This document shows, piece after piece, positions 1 to 8,581 of a stretch of 37,604 nt of DNA. Numbering within the stretch: the first letter of the stretch is position 1; every line of letters begins with the position of its first letter. The notes under the pieces were generated by a model that was given only the letters and a program-made list of their open reading frames with translations, was not told the origin of the DNA and did no database searches. Origin of the DNA: a virus; IMG/VR virus record IMGVR_UViG_3300025652_000206, positions 1-37,604 of that record. One strand, 5' to 3'. Made by a program: the position numbers and the translations under genes.

Positions 1-1
1 T

Positions 2-1276
2 ACAAAAACTTGTTTAAGATTAGGATCTAGAATCATCGGTAAGTGTATGATGGGATCAACATCAAATGCTTTAGATAAAGGAGGTGAAAACTTTAAAAAA
101 TTATACAATGCTTCAGATGTTACAAAAAGAAACAGAAATGGCCAGACAAAGTCTGGTTTATACTCTTTGTTTATCCCAATGGAATGGAACTACGAAGGAT
201 TTATTGATGAGTTCGGAATTCCAGTTTTCACTACTCCTGATGTCGATAGGTTCGACCCAAGCGGTGAATTAATAGATGTAGGTGTAATAGATAACTGGCA
301 GAATGAAGTAGATGGTTTAAAAGATGATTCAGATGGTTTGAATGAATTCTATAGACAGTTCCCAAGAACTACAGAACATGCATTTAGGGATGAGACTAAA
401 GGAAGTATATTTAACTTAGTCAAATTATACGAACAGATAGATTACAACGAAGAGATGACAAACACTCTAGGTATTACCCAGGGTAATTTCCAATGGGTTA
501 ACGGGGTTAAAGATTCTCAGGTTATATTTTACCCAGATAGAAAAGGTAGGTTTAAAGTTAGCTGGGTTCCGCCTTCTAGTATACAAAACAACGTTGTACT
601 TAAAAACGGAGTTAAACATCCAGGCAACGAACACATGGGTTCATTTGGCTGTGATTCATATGATATATCAGGAACAGTGGATGGAGTAGGATCTAAAGGA
701 GCTTTACACGGTCTAACTAAATTCTCCATGGAAGATGCTCCGGCAAACAGCTTTTTCTTAGAATATCTATCAAGACCTCCGACAGCTGAGATGTTCTTTG
801 AGGATGTTCTAATGGCTTTAGTATTTTACGGGATGCCAATATTAGCAGAGAACAACAAACCGCGTCTCTTGTACTATTTAAGGCGAAGAGGTTACAGAGG
901 GTTTAGTATGAATAGACCTGACAAGATATGGAACAAGCTATCTGTAGCAGAAAAAGAAGTTGGTGGAATACCCAATTCAAGTGAAGATATAAAACAAGCA
1001 CATGCCGCTGCGATCGAGATGTATATTCAAGATCACGTAGGTATTAAACAAGATGGAACGCACGGAGATTGTTATTTTAACGAGCTGTTAAATGACTGGT
1101 GTAAGTTTGACATAAACAAAAGAACAAAGCATGATGCATCTATAAGTTCTGGTTTGGCTATAATGGCTAACAACAGGCATTTATATAGACCAAATGCTGA
1201 GGTTAAAAAACCTCAACTAAACATAAACGTTTCTAGGTACACAAACACAGGAACAAATTCACAAATAATCAAGTAA
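2..1276 (+). CDS. terL: Terminase large subunit, 5'-truncated (nuclease half)
   Basis: The frame is open from base 2, so the gene begins upstream and only the last 424 codons are present; the ATG at 47 is internal. The visible part covers the end of the ATPase domain (GSRIIGKCMMGSTSNALDKG, then a SLFIPMEWNYEGF segment) and the RNase H-like nuclease that cuts concatemeric DNA at the end of packaging. Three acidic positions fit the two-metal nuclease site: Asp in FGCDSYD (about base 653), Glu in PILAENNKP (about 848) and Asp in HGDCYFNELL (about 1067). These assignments come from motif spacing, not alignment. The next gene is the portal, the usual packaging partner, only 5 bases away. The Walker A and B motifs must lie outside the window. 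The family call is firm; catalytic residues are likely. Confidence 0.92.
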   Translation, partial: TKTCLRLGSRIIGKCMMGSTSNALDKGGENFKKLYNASDVTKRNRNGQTKSGLYSLFIPMEWNYEGFIDEFGIPVFTTPDVDRFDPSGELIDVGVIDNWQNEVDGLKDDSDGLNEFYRQFPRTTEHAFRDETKGSIFNLVKLYEQIDYNEEMTNTLGITQGNFQWVNGVKDSQVIFYPDRKGRFKVSWVPPSSIQNNVVLKNGVKHPGNEHMGSFGCDSYDISGTVDGVGSKGALHGLTKFSMEDAPANSFFLEYLSRPPTAEMFFEDVLMALVFYGMPILAENNKPRLLYYLRRRGYRGFSMNRPDKIWNKLSVAEKEVGGIPNSSEDIKQAHAAAIEMYIQDHVGIKQDGTHGDCYFNELLNDWCKFDINKRTKHDASISSGLAIMANNRHLYRPNAEVKKPQLNINVSRYTNTGTNSQIIK

Positions 1277-1281
1277 TAAAT

Positions 1282-3702
1282 ATGGCAGAGTCTGGCATTA
1301 AAAGTTATTTCCCAAGTCAAACCGTTAGCGATGCTGAAAAGTTGAGCTATGAGTATGGGTTAAAGGTAGGTAAAGCTATAGAGCAAGAATGGTTTAATCA
1401 TGATAGAGGTTCTAATAGGTATAAAGCTAATCAAAATGATTTTCATAATTTAAGGTTGTACGCTAGAGGCGAGCAGTCTATTCAAAAGTATAAGGATGAG
1501 TTATCGATCAACGGTGATTTGTCCTATCTTAATTTAGATTGGAAGCCTGTTCCGATTATATCTAAGTTTGTAGATATAGTTGTTAATGGTATTGCTGAGA
1601 GAACTTACGATATAAGAGCTTATTCACAAGATCCTTTTAGCCTGAGCAAGAGAACCAAGTACATGGAGTCCATATTAAATGATATGGAATACCAAGACTT
1701 CGATAAGTTTGCGGCAGAAAACATGGGCGTTAACACTAGGGAGAGCGAAGAGAAAAAACTACCTGAAAGCCCAGAGGAACTGCAGTTACACATGCAGTTG
1801 ACTTATAAGCAATCTATTGAAATCGCTGAAGAGCAAGCCCTAAATATACTGTTTGAAGGAAATAACTATGAGTTAATTAAAAAGCAATTTTATTACGATT
1901 TAACTGTACTTGGAATTGGCGCTGTTAAAACTAATTTTAACACATCTGAGGGTGTTGTTGTGGACTATGTTGACCCAGCAAACTTAGTTTACTCATACAC
2001 CGAATCACCATACTTTGAAGATATATACTACGTTGGAGAGGTAAAGACTATACCAGTAAACGAATTAGCAAAGCAATTTCCTCATTTATCAGAAAGCGAT
2101 CTTGAGGACATAATGAAGAATAAGTCTAATAGTAGATCGAACTATAACTCAAGACACGCTAGCGATAAAGAAGACAACAATACAATTCAGGTTATTTACT
2201 TTAACTACAAGACTTACATGAATGAGGTTTACAAAGTTAAAGAAACAGCAACGGGTGGAGATAAGGTTATATTAAGAGACGACCAGTACAATCCACCAAA
2301 AGAAAAAGAAGGTGGATATGGCAGAATGCTAAGATCTATAGAATGCCTTTACGAAGGCGCTATGATACTTGGTACTGACAAACTGCTTAAATGGGAGATG
2401 GCTAAAAACATGATGCGCGAAAAGAGCGATTTTACAAAAGTAAAGATGAATTACGCTATAGTTGCTCCTAGAATGTACGATGGTAGGATAGATTCTTTGG
2501 TTAAAAGAATAACTGGTTTCGCTGACATGATTCAGCTTACTCACCTCAAACTACAGCAGGTGATGTCTAGGTTGGTTCCAGATGGCGTTTATTTAGATGC
2601 TGATGGTTTAGCTGAAATAGATTTAGGTAATGGAACCAATTACAACCCACAAGAAGCTCTAAACATGTACTTCCAAACAGGTTCGGTTATAGGTAGATCG
2701 TTTACTTCTGACGGAGATATGAATCCAGGGAAAGTACCTATTCAAGAAATAACATCTGGATCTGGTGGTAATAAAATGCAGGCCCTAATCGGTACGTATA
2801 ATTATTATCTTCAAATGATAAGAGATGTGACGGGTTTAAATGAGGCTAGAGACGGAAGCACTCCAGACAAAAACGCGTTAGTTGGTGTTCAAAAGCTAGC
2901 GGCAGCAAATTCTAATACAGCAACTAGACATATATTACAGGCTGGTTTATTCTTGACAGCTGAAACCGCTGAGTGTTTGTCTCTCAGGATATCTGATATT
3001 ATAGAGTATTCTCCAACTAAAGATGCTTTTGTACAGCAAATTGGCGTTCATAACGTAGCTACTTTAGAGGAAATATCAAACCTTCATTTATATGATTTTG
3101 GCATATTTTTAGATTTACAACCAGACGAGGAAGAAAGGCAATTGCTAGAAAACAACGTTCAAATGGCAATTCAGCAGCAAGTTATAGAGCTAGCTGACGC
3201 TATTGACATAAGAGAGATAAGGAACATTAAACTCGCAAACCAACTTCTAAAAATACGTAGAAAACAAAAGCTAGATAAAGATCAAGCTCTACAAGAAAGA
3301 AACATGCAGATGCAAAGCCAGACAAACCAACAAGCGGCACAATCAGCAGCTCAAGCAGAAATTCAAAAAAACCAAGCAATAACAGCTAGTCAAGCAGAGC
3401 TAGAGCAATTAAAGGCTCAATTGGCTTCTCAGAAAATGATGCAGGAAGTTGAGCATAAAAAAGAGTTGATGCAGATGGAGTTCCAGATGAACATGCAGTT
3501 AAAGGGGGTTGAGGCTGAGGGAAAGAGAGTAGGTGAAAAAGAAAAAGAAGACCGTAAAGACGAAAGAACAAAAATTCAAGCTACTCAACAAAGTGAGATG
3601 ATTGAACAAAGAAATGGTGGTAAACCACCTAAAAACTTTGAGTCCGCAGGTAATGATATACTAGGTGGCGGATTCGATTTAGGTAGTTTTGACCCTAGTT
3701 AA
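1282..3702 (+). CDS. Portal protein with long Gln-rich coiled-coil tail
   Basis: 806 aa. The portal is the dodecameric ring at the capsid vertex through which DNA enters and leaves. Support: position directly after the terminase, length in the range of podovirus portals, and a portal-like core (KPVPIISKFVDIVVNGIAER near residue 95; KNALVGVQKLAAANSNTATR near 533). Residues about 640-785 form a long Gln/Lys/Glu-rich predicted coiled coil, as in portals with a barrel or crown. The extreme C-terminus (786-806) leaves the coiled coil and reads FESAGND, then a Gly-rich FDLGSFDPS end. The same FESAG motif occurs at the N-terminus of the following scaffold gene. The start has an A/T-rich leader (aagtaataaat) and no Shine-Dalgarno sequence. 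An alternative role is unlikely given context. Confidence 0.88.
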   Translation: MAESGIKSYFPSQTVSDAEKLSYEYGLKVGKAIEQEWFNHDRGSNRYKANQNDFHNLRLYARGEQSIQKYKDELSINGDLSYLNLDWKPVPIISKFVDIVVNGIAERTYDIRAYSQDPFSLSKRTKYMESILNDMEYQDFDKFAAENMGVNTRESEEKKLPESPEELQLHMQLTYKQSIEIAEEQALNILFEGNNYELIKKQFYYDLTVLGIGAVKTNFNTSEGVVVDYVDPANLVYSYTESPYFEDIYYVGEVKTIPVNELAKQFPHLSESDLEDIMKNKSNSRSNYNSRHASDKEDNNTIQVIYFNYKTYMNEVYKVKETATGGDKVILRDDQYNPPKEKEGGYGRMLRSIECLYEGAMILGTDKLLKWEMAKNMMREKSDFTKVKMNYAIVAPRMYDGRIDSLVKRITGFADMIQLTHLKLQQVMSRLVPDGVYLDADGLAEIDLGNGTNYNPQEALNMYFQTGSVIGRSFTSDGDMNPGKVPIQEITSGSGGNKMQALIGTYNYYLQMIRDVTGLNEARDGSTPDKNALVGVQKLAAANSNTATRHILQAGLFLTAETAECLSLRISDIIEYSPTKDAFVQQIGVHNVATLEEISNLHLYDFGIFLDLQPDEEERQLLENNVQMAIQQQVIELADAIDIREIRNIKLANQLLKIRRKQKLDKDQALQERNMQMQSQTNQQAAQSAAQAEIQKNQAITASQAELEQLKAQLASQKMMQEVEHKKELMQMEFQMNMQLKGVEAEGKRVGEKEKEDRKDERTKIQATQQSEMIEQRNGGKPPKNFESAGNDILGGGFDLGSFDPS

Positions 3703-3704
3703 AA

Positions 3705-3733
3705 TTATTAATTTATATTATATTATATTATGG
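3705..3733 (+). promoter_or_regulatory. AT-rich leader repeat, copy 1 (upstream of scaffold)
   Basis: 29 bases identical to 6463-6491, ending in the first four bases of the gene (ATGG). It contains three tandem ATATT units directly before the ATG. Identity this long in two non-coding gaps suggests function. It could be a phage promoter giving a very short leader, or an AU-rich, unstructured translation-initiation region, which suits Bacteroidota genes that lack Shine-Dalgarno sequences. No standard -35/-10 pair or Bacteroidota TAnnTTTG box is visible in it. Confidence 0.5.
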
Positions 3734-4908
3734 AAGAACAAAATGAAAAAGTAGTCGAAGAGATTACGCAAGAAACAACTGAACAAGTTGATGAAAGTAA
3801 ATTTGAGTCTGCAGGTGATGATAGCGTCATGAAGGTAGATTTAAGCAAACCCCCAACACCAAAAGAAGATGAAGTTAAAGAAAGTGACGCTGACGACAGC
3901 GGAGTGGTTGCAAGCGCTGAAAATGCCGACGCCCCACAAGAACAAGAAGAAGTACAACCGGAAGCACAAGCACAAGAAACTACAGTATTAGAAGAAATTA
4001 CTGAAGAAGAAGTGGAAGAGGTTGAAGAGCAGGTTGAAGAAGCTATAGCGGAAGCTCAAGCTACTGGAAAACCATTACCAGAGAACATCCAAAAGTTAAT
4101 GGACTTTATGGATGAGACTGGTGGAGATTTAAGTGACTATGTTAAGCTTAACCAAGATTATAGCAAATTAGATGATACTAGTTTATTGCACGAATTTTAC
4201 AAGCAAACAAAGCCTCATTTAGATGCAGAAGAAATTAACTTCCTTATGGAAGATACATTCTCATTCGACGAAGATATAGACGACGAAAGAGATATACGTA
4301 GAAAGAAATTAGCGCTTAAAGAGCAAGTTGCCAGCGCTAAAAGCCACCTAGACGGGCAAAAGTCTACATACTATGAAGAAATTAAAGCCGGATCGAAGCT
4401 CACAACTGAGCAACAGAAAGCGATTAACTTCTTTGATAGATATAACAAGGAGTCAGAAGTAACTCAAAAAGCAGTTAAGAAAAACACTGATGTTTTTACC
4501 CAGAAAACCGAGCAGGTTTTCAATGACAAGTTCAAAGGTTTTGAATATAACGTCGGGGATAAAAAATACAGGTTTAACGTTAATAATGCCAACGAGGTTA
4601 AGAACACTCAAAGCGATATAAATAATTTTACCAAAAAGTTTTTGGATAAAAATAATACATTATCAGACGCTAAGGGTTATCACAAATCTCTTTACACGGC
4701 TATGAACGCTGATGCTGTTGCAAAACACTTTTACGACCAAGGTAAAGCCGATGCTATGAAAAATAGTATTGCTAAAGCTAAGAACGTTGACATGAACCCA
4801 AGACAAGCTCATGGTGTTGTTGAAGCAGGTGGTATAAAAGTAAAGGTGCTAGGCAGTGATTCTTCTGATTACAAGTTTAAAATTAAAAACAATAAATTTA
4901 AAAATTAA
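3730..4908 (+). CDS. Probable capsid scaffolding protein
   Basis: 392 aa, between portal and major capsid protein, the standard place for a scaffold. Composition fits: residues 1-120 are extremely acidic and disordered-looking (runs of Glu/Asp with Pro, Ala and Gln). A helical middle follows, with DETGGDLSDYVKLNQDYSKLDDTSLLHEF near 130, and a Lys-rich C-terminal third ends KFKIKNNKFKN. Scaffolds typically bind the capsid protein through a basic C-terminal helix, so the charge polarity fits. No protease motif is visible, so a fused maturation protease is unlikely. Residues 25-31 repeat the FESAG(N/D)D motif of the portal C-terminus. The gene has a 27-base gap before it that holds an AT-rich leader repeated before the gene at 6488. 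No sequence family was recognised; the call rests on context and composition. Confidence 0.75.
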   Translation: MEEQNEKVVEEITQETTEQVDESKFESAGDDSVMKVDLSKPPTPKEDEVKESDADDSGVVASAENADAPQEQEEVQPEAQAQETTVLEEITEEEVEEVEEQVEEAIAEAQATGKPLPENIQKLMDFMDETGGDLSDYVKLNQDYSKLDDTSLLHEFYKQTKPHLDAEEINFLMEDTFSFDEDIDDERDIRRKKLALKEQVASAKSHLDGQKSTYYEEIKAGSKLTTEQQKAINFFDRYNKESEVTQKAVKKNTDVFTQKTEQVFNDKFKGFEYNVGDKKYRFNVNNANEVKNTQSDINNFTKKFLDKNNTLSDAKGYHKSLYTAMNADAVAKHFYDQGKADAMKNSIAKAKNVDMNPRQAHGVVEAGGIKVKVLGSDSSDYKFKIKNNKFKN

Positions 4909-4919
4909 AACAAAAAATT

Positions 4920-6413
4920 ATGGCAATTACTGCAGGAGGTAGTTTAAACGCTACGCCAACCCCAAGGAAACAGGCGTTAGCAACAAACTATCTAGATTTT
5001 ACAGGTACTACGGACACAACGTGGGCACAACAATATTTACCAGATCTTATGGAAAAAGAAGCTGAAGTTTTCGGACCGAGAACTATTTCAGGATTTCTTT
5101 CACAAGTAGGAGCTGAAGAAGCGATGTCAGCTGACCAAGTTGTTTGGTCTGAGCAAGGTCGTTTACACTTATCTTACACAGCACAGCTTACTAATGGTGA
5201 TGCTGGTACTATCGCTGGTGGACAGATTACTATCGGCAAAGATATAGATGGTCACGATGCTGGTGTTAACCACGGTATTAGAAAAAACGATACTGTTATC
5301 ATCGCTAGTTCTGAGGGTACTGTTAAAGCATTAGTTACTTTAACTGATGCAACAGCTGTTATTGAAGTAGCTCCTTATGGAGTTGTTGATTTAAACGATG
5401 TATTTACGGATGCTCAAGGTGCTGACTCACTTACTATATTAGTTTATGGTTCTGAGTACGGAAAAGGAGACAACTACGATGGTTCTGAGTCAAGAGGAGC
5501 TAACGAGCCTAAAATGCAAACTTACTCTAACAAGCCAGTTATAATGAAAGACTACTATGAAGTATCAGGTTCTGATGTTTCTAGAATTGGTTGGGTTGAA
5601 ATTTCTGGTGAAACTGGTCAAAGTGGTTACATGTGGTACTTGAAAGCGGAAGCTGACACAAGAGCTAGATTTACTGATTACTTAGAGATGTCAATGTTAG
5701 AAGGAGTTAAAGGTGGAGCTGCTGGTGGTTATACTGGTGGTGTTGCTGATTTAACTGATGCTCACGTTGGTAATGATGCTCAAGTAACTGGTACGCAAGG
5801 TTTATTTAATGCTGTTGAAGAAAGAGGTAATATTACTTCTGGCGTAACTGGTGTTAATGCTGCTACTGATTTAGCTGAGTTTGATGCTATCTTAGCTGAG
5901 TTTGACAAGCAAGGTGCTATTGAAGAAAACATGATGTTTGTAAACAGAGCTACTTCGTTAGCAATGGACGACATGTTAGCTTCTATGAATTCTTACGGAG
6001 CTGGTGGTACTTCTTACGGAGTATTTGACAATTCTGAAGATATGGCGTTGAACTTAGGTTTCTCTGGTTTCAGACGTGGATCTTATGATTTCTACAAATC
6101 TGACTTTAGATACTTAAACGACAAAGCTACTAGAGGTGGTATTAACTCTGCGTACGCAGCTGGAGCTGTTAGGGGTATAATTATTCCTGCTGGAACTTCA
6201 ACTGTTTATGACCAGCAATTAGGAAAGAACCTTAAACGTCCTTTCTTACATGTTCGTTACAGAGCTTCACAAACTGATGACAGAAGAATGAAAACTTGGA
6301 CTACTGGTTCTGTTGGAGCTGCTACATCTGCTTTAGATGCGATGCAAATCCACATGTTAACTGAAAGATGTCTAGTTACTCAAGGTGCTAACAATTTCAT
6401 GATGATGAAATAA
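4920..6413 (+). CDS. Major capsid protein (HK97-fold likely)
   Basis: 497 aa. It forms the icosahedral shell. Support: it follows the scaffold, precedes a strong terminator, and has capsid-like segments: an N-terminal arm (PTPRKQALATNYLDFTGTTD), WAQQYLPDLMEKEAEVFGPR, and a C-terminal region HVRYRASQTDDRRMKTWTTG leading to MQIHMLTERCLVTQGANNF. Residues about 88-185 are a Gly/Asp/Val-rich beta segment (QITIGKDIDGHD, NDTVIIASSEGTV), which I read as an inserted surface domain. Codon use differs from neighbours by eye: strongly T-ending GGT, GCT and ACT, as expected of the most highly expressed virion gene. The leader is acaaaaaatt. Confidence is high from context; the fold is inferred. Confidence 0.88.
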   Translation: MAITAGGSLNATPTPRKQALATNYLDFTGTTDTTWAQQYLPDLMEKEAEVFGPRTISGFLSQVGAEEAMSADQVVWSEQGRLHLSYTAQLTNGDAGTIAGGQITIGKDIDGHDAGVNHGIRKNDTVIIASSEGTVKALVTLTDATAVIEVAPYGVVDLNDVFTDAQGADSLTILVYGSEYGKGDNYDGSESRGANEPKMQTYSNKPVIMKDYYEVSGSDVSRIGWVEISGETGQSGYMWYLKAEADTRARFTDYLEMSMLEGVKGGAAGGYTGGVADLTDAHVGNDAQVTGTQGLFNAVEERGNITSGVTGVNAATDLAEFDAILAEFDKQGAIEENMMFVNRATSLAMDDMLASMNSYGAGGTSYGVFDNSEDMALNLGFSGFRRGSYDFYKSDFRYLNDKATRGGINSAYAAGAVRGIIIPAGTSTVYDQQLGKNLKRPFLHVRYRASQTDDRRMKTWTTGSVGAATSALDAMQIHMLTERCLVTQGANNFMMMK

Positions 6414-6425
6414 GCATTTATATTT

Positions 6426-6464
6426 AAAACCGTCCCCTGAAATACGGGGATGGTTTTTATTTTT
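6426..6464 (+). terminator. Intrinsic terminator after the major capsid gene
   Basis: A 12-bp stem (6426-6437 with 6446-6457, one G-T wobble) encloses an 8-base loop and runs into a T-rich tract (6454-6464). It starts 13 bases after the capsid stop codon. It would end or attenuate transcripts after the most abundant message and so raise capsid mRNA relative to downstream genes. It is the clearest terminator in the window. Confidence 0.85.
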
Positions 6465-6491
6465 ATTAATTTATATTATATTATATTATGG
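6463..6491 (+). promoter_or_regulatory. AT-rich leader repeat, copy 2 (after the capsid terminator)
   Basis: Identical over 29 bases to 3705-3733, including three ATATT units and the ATGG start. It begins inside the T tract of the terminator at 6426-6464 and leads straight into the next gene. Being just after a terminator favours a role in restarting expression. The short distance to the ATG favours either a near-leaderless promoter or a translation signal. Confidence 0.5.
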
Positions 6492-7342
6492 CTAAAAAAG
6501 CTAACACAAAGAAAGTTGAGGTAGAACCTCAAATTGAAACAATGGAAGAAGTGGTTACAGAATTCTTTGAAGATACTGTAATTGCAGAACCAAAAGCAAG
6601 AGAAAGATTGAAGCCCTCAAACGAGTGGGAAATTAAAAACAGAATATATTATCTCAAAGGAAATGAAAAACCTTTATCTTACCTGATAAAAGGCAGTAAC
6701 ATATACCATTTTGATAAAGAAAAAGGCTATGAACGTGAGTTAAAATATTGTTCAAACCAAAAAACAACTTTTGTTGATGAAATGAAAGGCGACCAAAGGC
6801 TGGAGCATATTGTGTTTAGAGCTGGATCGTTGTTTGTTCCAAAAGAAAAAACAGTTTTACAAAAACTATTATCTTTGTATCACCCTTTAAAAGATAAACT
6901 GTTCTACGAGTACAAACCAGCTGCAATAGCTAAAGAAGAGATAGAAGTCTTAGAATTACAAGTTGACGCTTTAACAGCAGCAAGAAACATTGATATTGAT
7001 TTAGCAGAAGCTGTAATGAGAGTGGAGAGAGGCTCTGAGGTATCTAAGTTGAGTTCTAAGGAACTTAGAAGAGACTTACTATTATTTGCTAGAGAAAACC
7101 CAAAACTCTTCTTAGAATTAGTCGATGATGAGAATGTAATCCTAAGAAACTTTGGTATTAAAGCTGTTGAAGCTGGAGTACTAAGATTGTCTTCTGATCA
7201 AAGAAACTTTATGTGGGGTAGTAACGGAAGAAAGCTAATGGTTATACCGTTTGACGAGCATCCTTACACTGCTTTGGCACACTGGTTTAAAACAGACGAA
7301 GGAATGGAGATTTACTCCAATATTGAAAAAAGATTAAATTAA
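6488..7342 (+). CDS. Unidentified virion-module protein, 284 aa
   Basis: I do not recognise the family. Residues 1-35 are charged and tail-like. Residues 45-120 look like a small beta domain (EIKNRIYYLKGNEKPLSYLI, SNIYHFDKEKGYERELKYC), followed by RLEHIVFRAGSLFVPKEKTVLQKLLSLYHP. After a helical linker (150-180) comes AVMRVERGSEVSKLSSKELRR and a compact C-terminal part ending HPYTALAHWFKTDEGMEIYSNIEKRLN. Its place between capsid and adaptor genes suggests a head-completion, decoration or neck protein. There is no signal peptide, membrane segment or enzyme motif. Expression is probably reset here by the terminator and leader immediately upstream. Confidence 0.6.
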   Translation: MAKKANTKKVEVEPQIETMEEVVTEFFEDTVIAEPKARERLKPSNEWEIKNRIYYLKGNEKPLSYLIKGSNIYHFDKEKGYERELKYCSNQKTTFVDEMKGDQRLEHIVFRAGSLFVPKEKTVLQKLLSLYHPLKDKLFYEYKPAAIAKEEIEVLELQVDALTAARNIDIDLAEAVMRVERGSEVSKLSSKELRRDLLLFARENPKLFLELVDDENVILRNFGIKAVEAGVLRLSSDQRNFMWGSNGRKLMVIPFDEHPYTALAHWFKTDEGMEIYSNIEKRLN

Positions 7343-7348
7343 TCTAAC

Positions 7349-7387
7349 TGTAGATGCGGTCGCTCTACGGAGCGATCGTAAACTACA
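7349..7387 (+). promoter_or_regulatory. RNA hairpin with UACG tetraloop before the 7402 gene
   Basis: In a 59-base gap, TGTAG (7349-7353) pairs with CTACA (7383-7387). An inner 10-bp stem (7356-7365 with 7370-7379, two G-T wobbles) closes a C(TACG)G loop, the exceptionally stable UNCG type. No T tract follows, so it is not a standard terminator. It could be an RNase processing site, an mRNA stabiliser or a translational element for the gene 15 bases downstream. Confidence 0.6.
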
Positions 7388-7401
7388 ACTAAAAAGAAAT
7401 T

Positions 7402-8577
7402 ATGGCAATAAGTATAGATAGAGTATATCAAAAAGTTTTAGCATTTGCTAATAAAGAACAAAGGGGTTATATAACGCCTCAGGAGTTCAACTTATTTGCC
7501 CATCAAGCACAAATGGAAATATTTGAGCAATATTTTTATGATGTAAACCAATGGTCAAGGCAGCACGGTAATGACTTGGGCTATTCTGATATGCTAGAGA
7601 ACTTACAGGAAAAAATAAGCTTGTTTGAATTCACGGCTGTGAGTGATAATATAAAGGTGCTAAATAGATGGGGCGACGTTAATTTATCAGCTGATATACC
7701 AAACTTATATAGACTAGGCGCCGTTCGCGTAAAATACCCCGATCAAAAAAACTACAATGAAGCCGAGGTTGTCAACAACATGAAAGAGTACAGGCTGCTT
7801 AATGACAGTAAGCTTACCCGTCGTAGCAATAAAAGGCCTCATTACCTTAGATACTACAATAAATACGATAGAATAAAAATATACCCATACCCAGTAGAAG
7901 ACGATGGAAGTAGCATCGATTTAAACACAAACGAACTTAATCCAAATGTAAATAACGTAACCGTGAGCTCAGTTACGTTTACAGGCGCGCAATCATGGGG
8001 TGTTGGTAAGTACATGTATTTTAGCGAGTCTGAAATGGTGGGCTTAGTAGGTGTAGACTACATTAATAATGATATTTTTGATGTTAAAGTTGTTCGTAAT
8101 GTAAATGGACAAGATGTTATTATATATAACGATAAAATGGAGTTTTTTCATTCTTCATCACCTTCAATAACACAACAATGGGGCGCAAATTCTAATGTTT
8201 CATCTGCTAGAAAGTGGCCACATCTTTTTGACGACACTATTTCAGCATACGAACCTGGTAACTTAAACGCAAAAGAAGGTGATTGGGAGGTTGGAGACAA
8301 AGTTTTTGTTACAACTAACATATATCTTGGTGATAAAAGAAACGTTCGAGTTGATTATATTAGAAAGCCAGACTCTCCAAATTGGAACTATATAGTTGTA
8401 AATGACAAGGCACTTTACAATTCAACCACCTCAACGGATTTTGAATTGCACGGATCAGAAGAATCTGAGTTAGTGTACAGGATATTAGCTTACGCTGGTA
8501 TCGCAATGGAAAAACCAAGATTAACACAAGTAGCCGCTGGTTTAGAGCAGGCCAAAGTGCAACAAGAAAAACAATAA
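7402..8577 (+). CDS. Putative neck/adaptor structural protein, 391 aa
   Basis: No enzyme motif or membrane segment. The N-terminus is helical (ISIDRVYQKVLAFANKEQRGY, then TPQEFNLFAHQAQMEIFEQY), the kind of segment seen in phage connector proteins. The middle (about 95-320) is beta-rich with Asn/Asp turns and polar surfaces. The C-terminus returns to helix after FELHGSEESELVYRILAYAG and ends with Gln/Lys-rich residues. The helix-beta-helix plan resembles the gene that follows it by 4 bases, and both sit where podoviruses place head-tail adaptors. The role is inferred from place and architecture; I recognise a general resemblance to structural proteins of marine phages but no named family. Confidence 0.6.
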   Translation: MAISIDRVYQKVLAFANKEQRGYITPQEFNLFAHQAQMEIFEQYFYDVNQWSRQHGNDLGYSDMLENLQEKISLFEFTAVSDNIKVLNRWGDVNLSADIPNLYRLGAVRVKYPDQKNYNEAEVVNNMKEYRLLNDSKLTRRSNKRPHYLRYYNKYDRIKIYPYPVEDDGSSIDLNTNELNPNVNNVTVSSVTFTGAQSWGVGKYMYFSESEMVGLVGVDYINNDIFDVKVVRNVNGQDVIIYNDKMEFFHSSSPSITQQWGANSNVSSARKWPHLFDDTISAYEPGNLNAKEGDWEVGDKVFVTTNIYLGDKRNVRVDYIRKPDSPNWNYIVVNDKALYNSTTSTDFELHGSEESELVYRILAYAGIAMEKPRLTQVAAGLEQAKVQQEKQ

Positions 8578-8581
8578 ATAA

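Noticed and set aside
84-272. Short + strand frame inside the terminase
   Set aside because: It overlaps conserved terminase sequence in another frame and has no family features.
7349-7387. Hairpin as an intrinsic terminator
   Set aside because: No T tract follows on the + strand, and a minus-strand terminator makes no sense without minus-strand genes.
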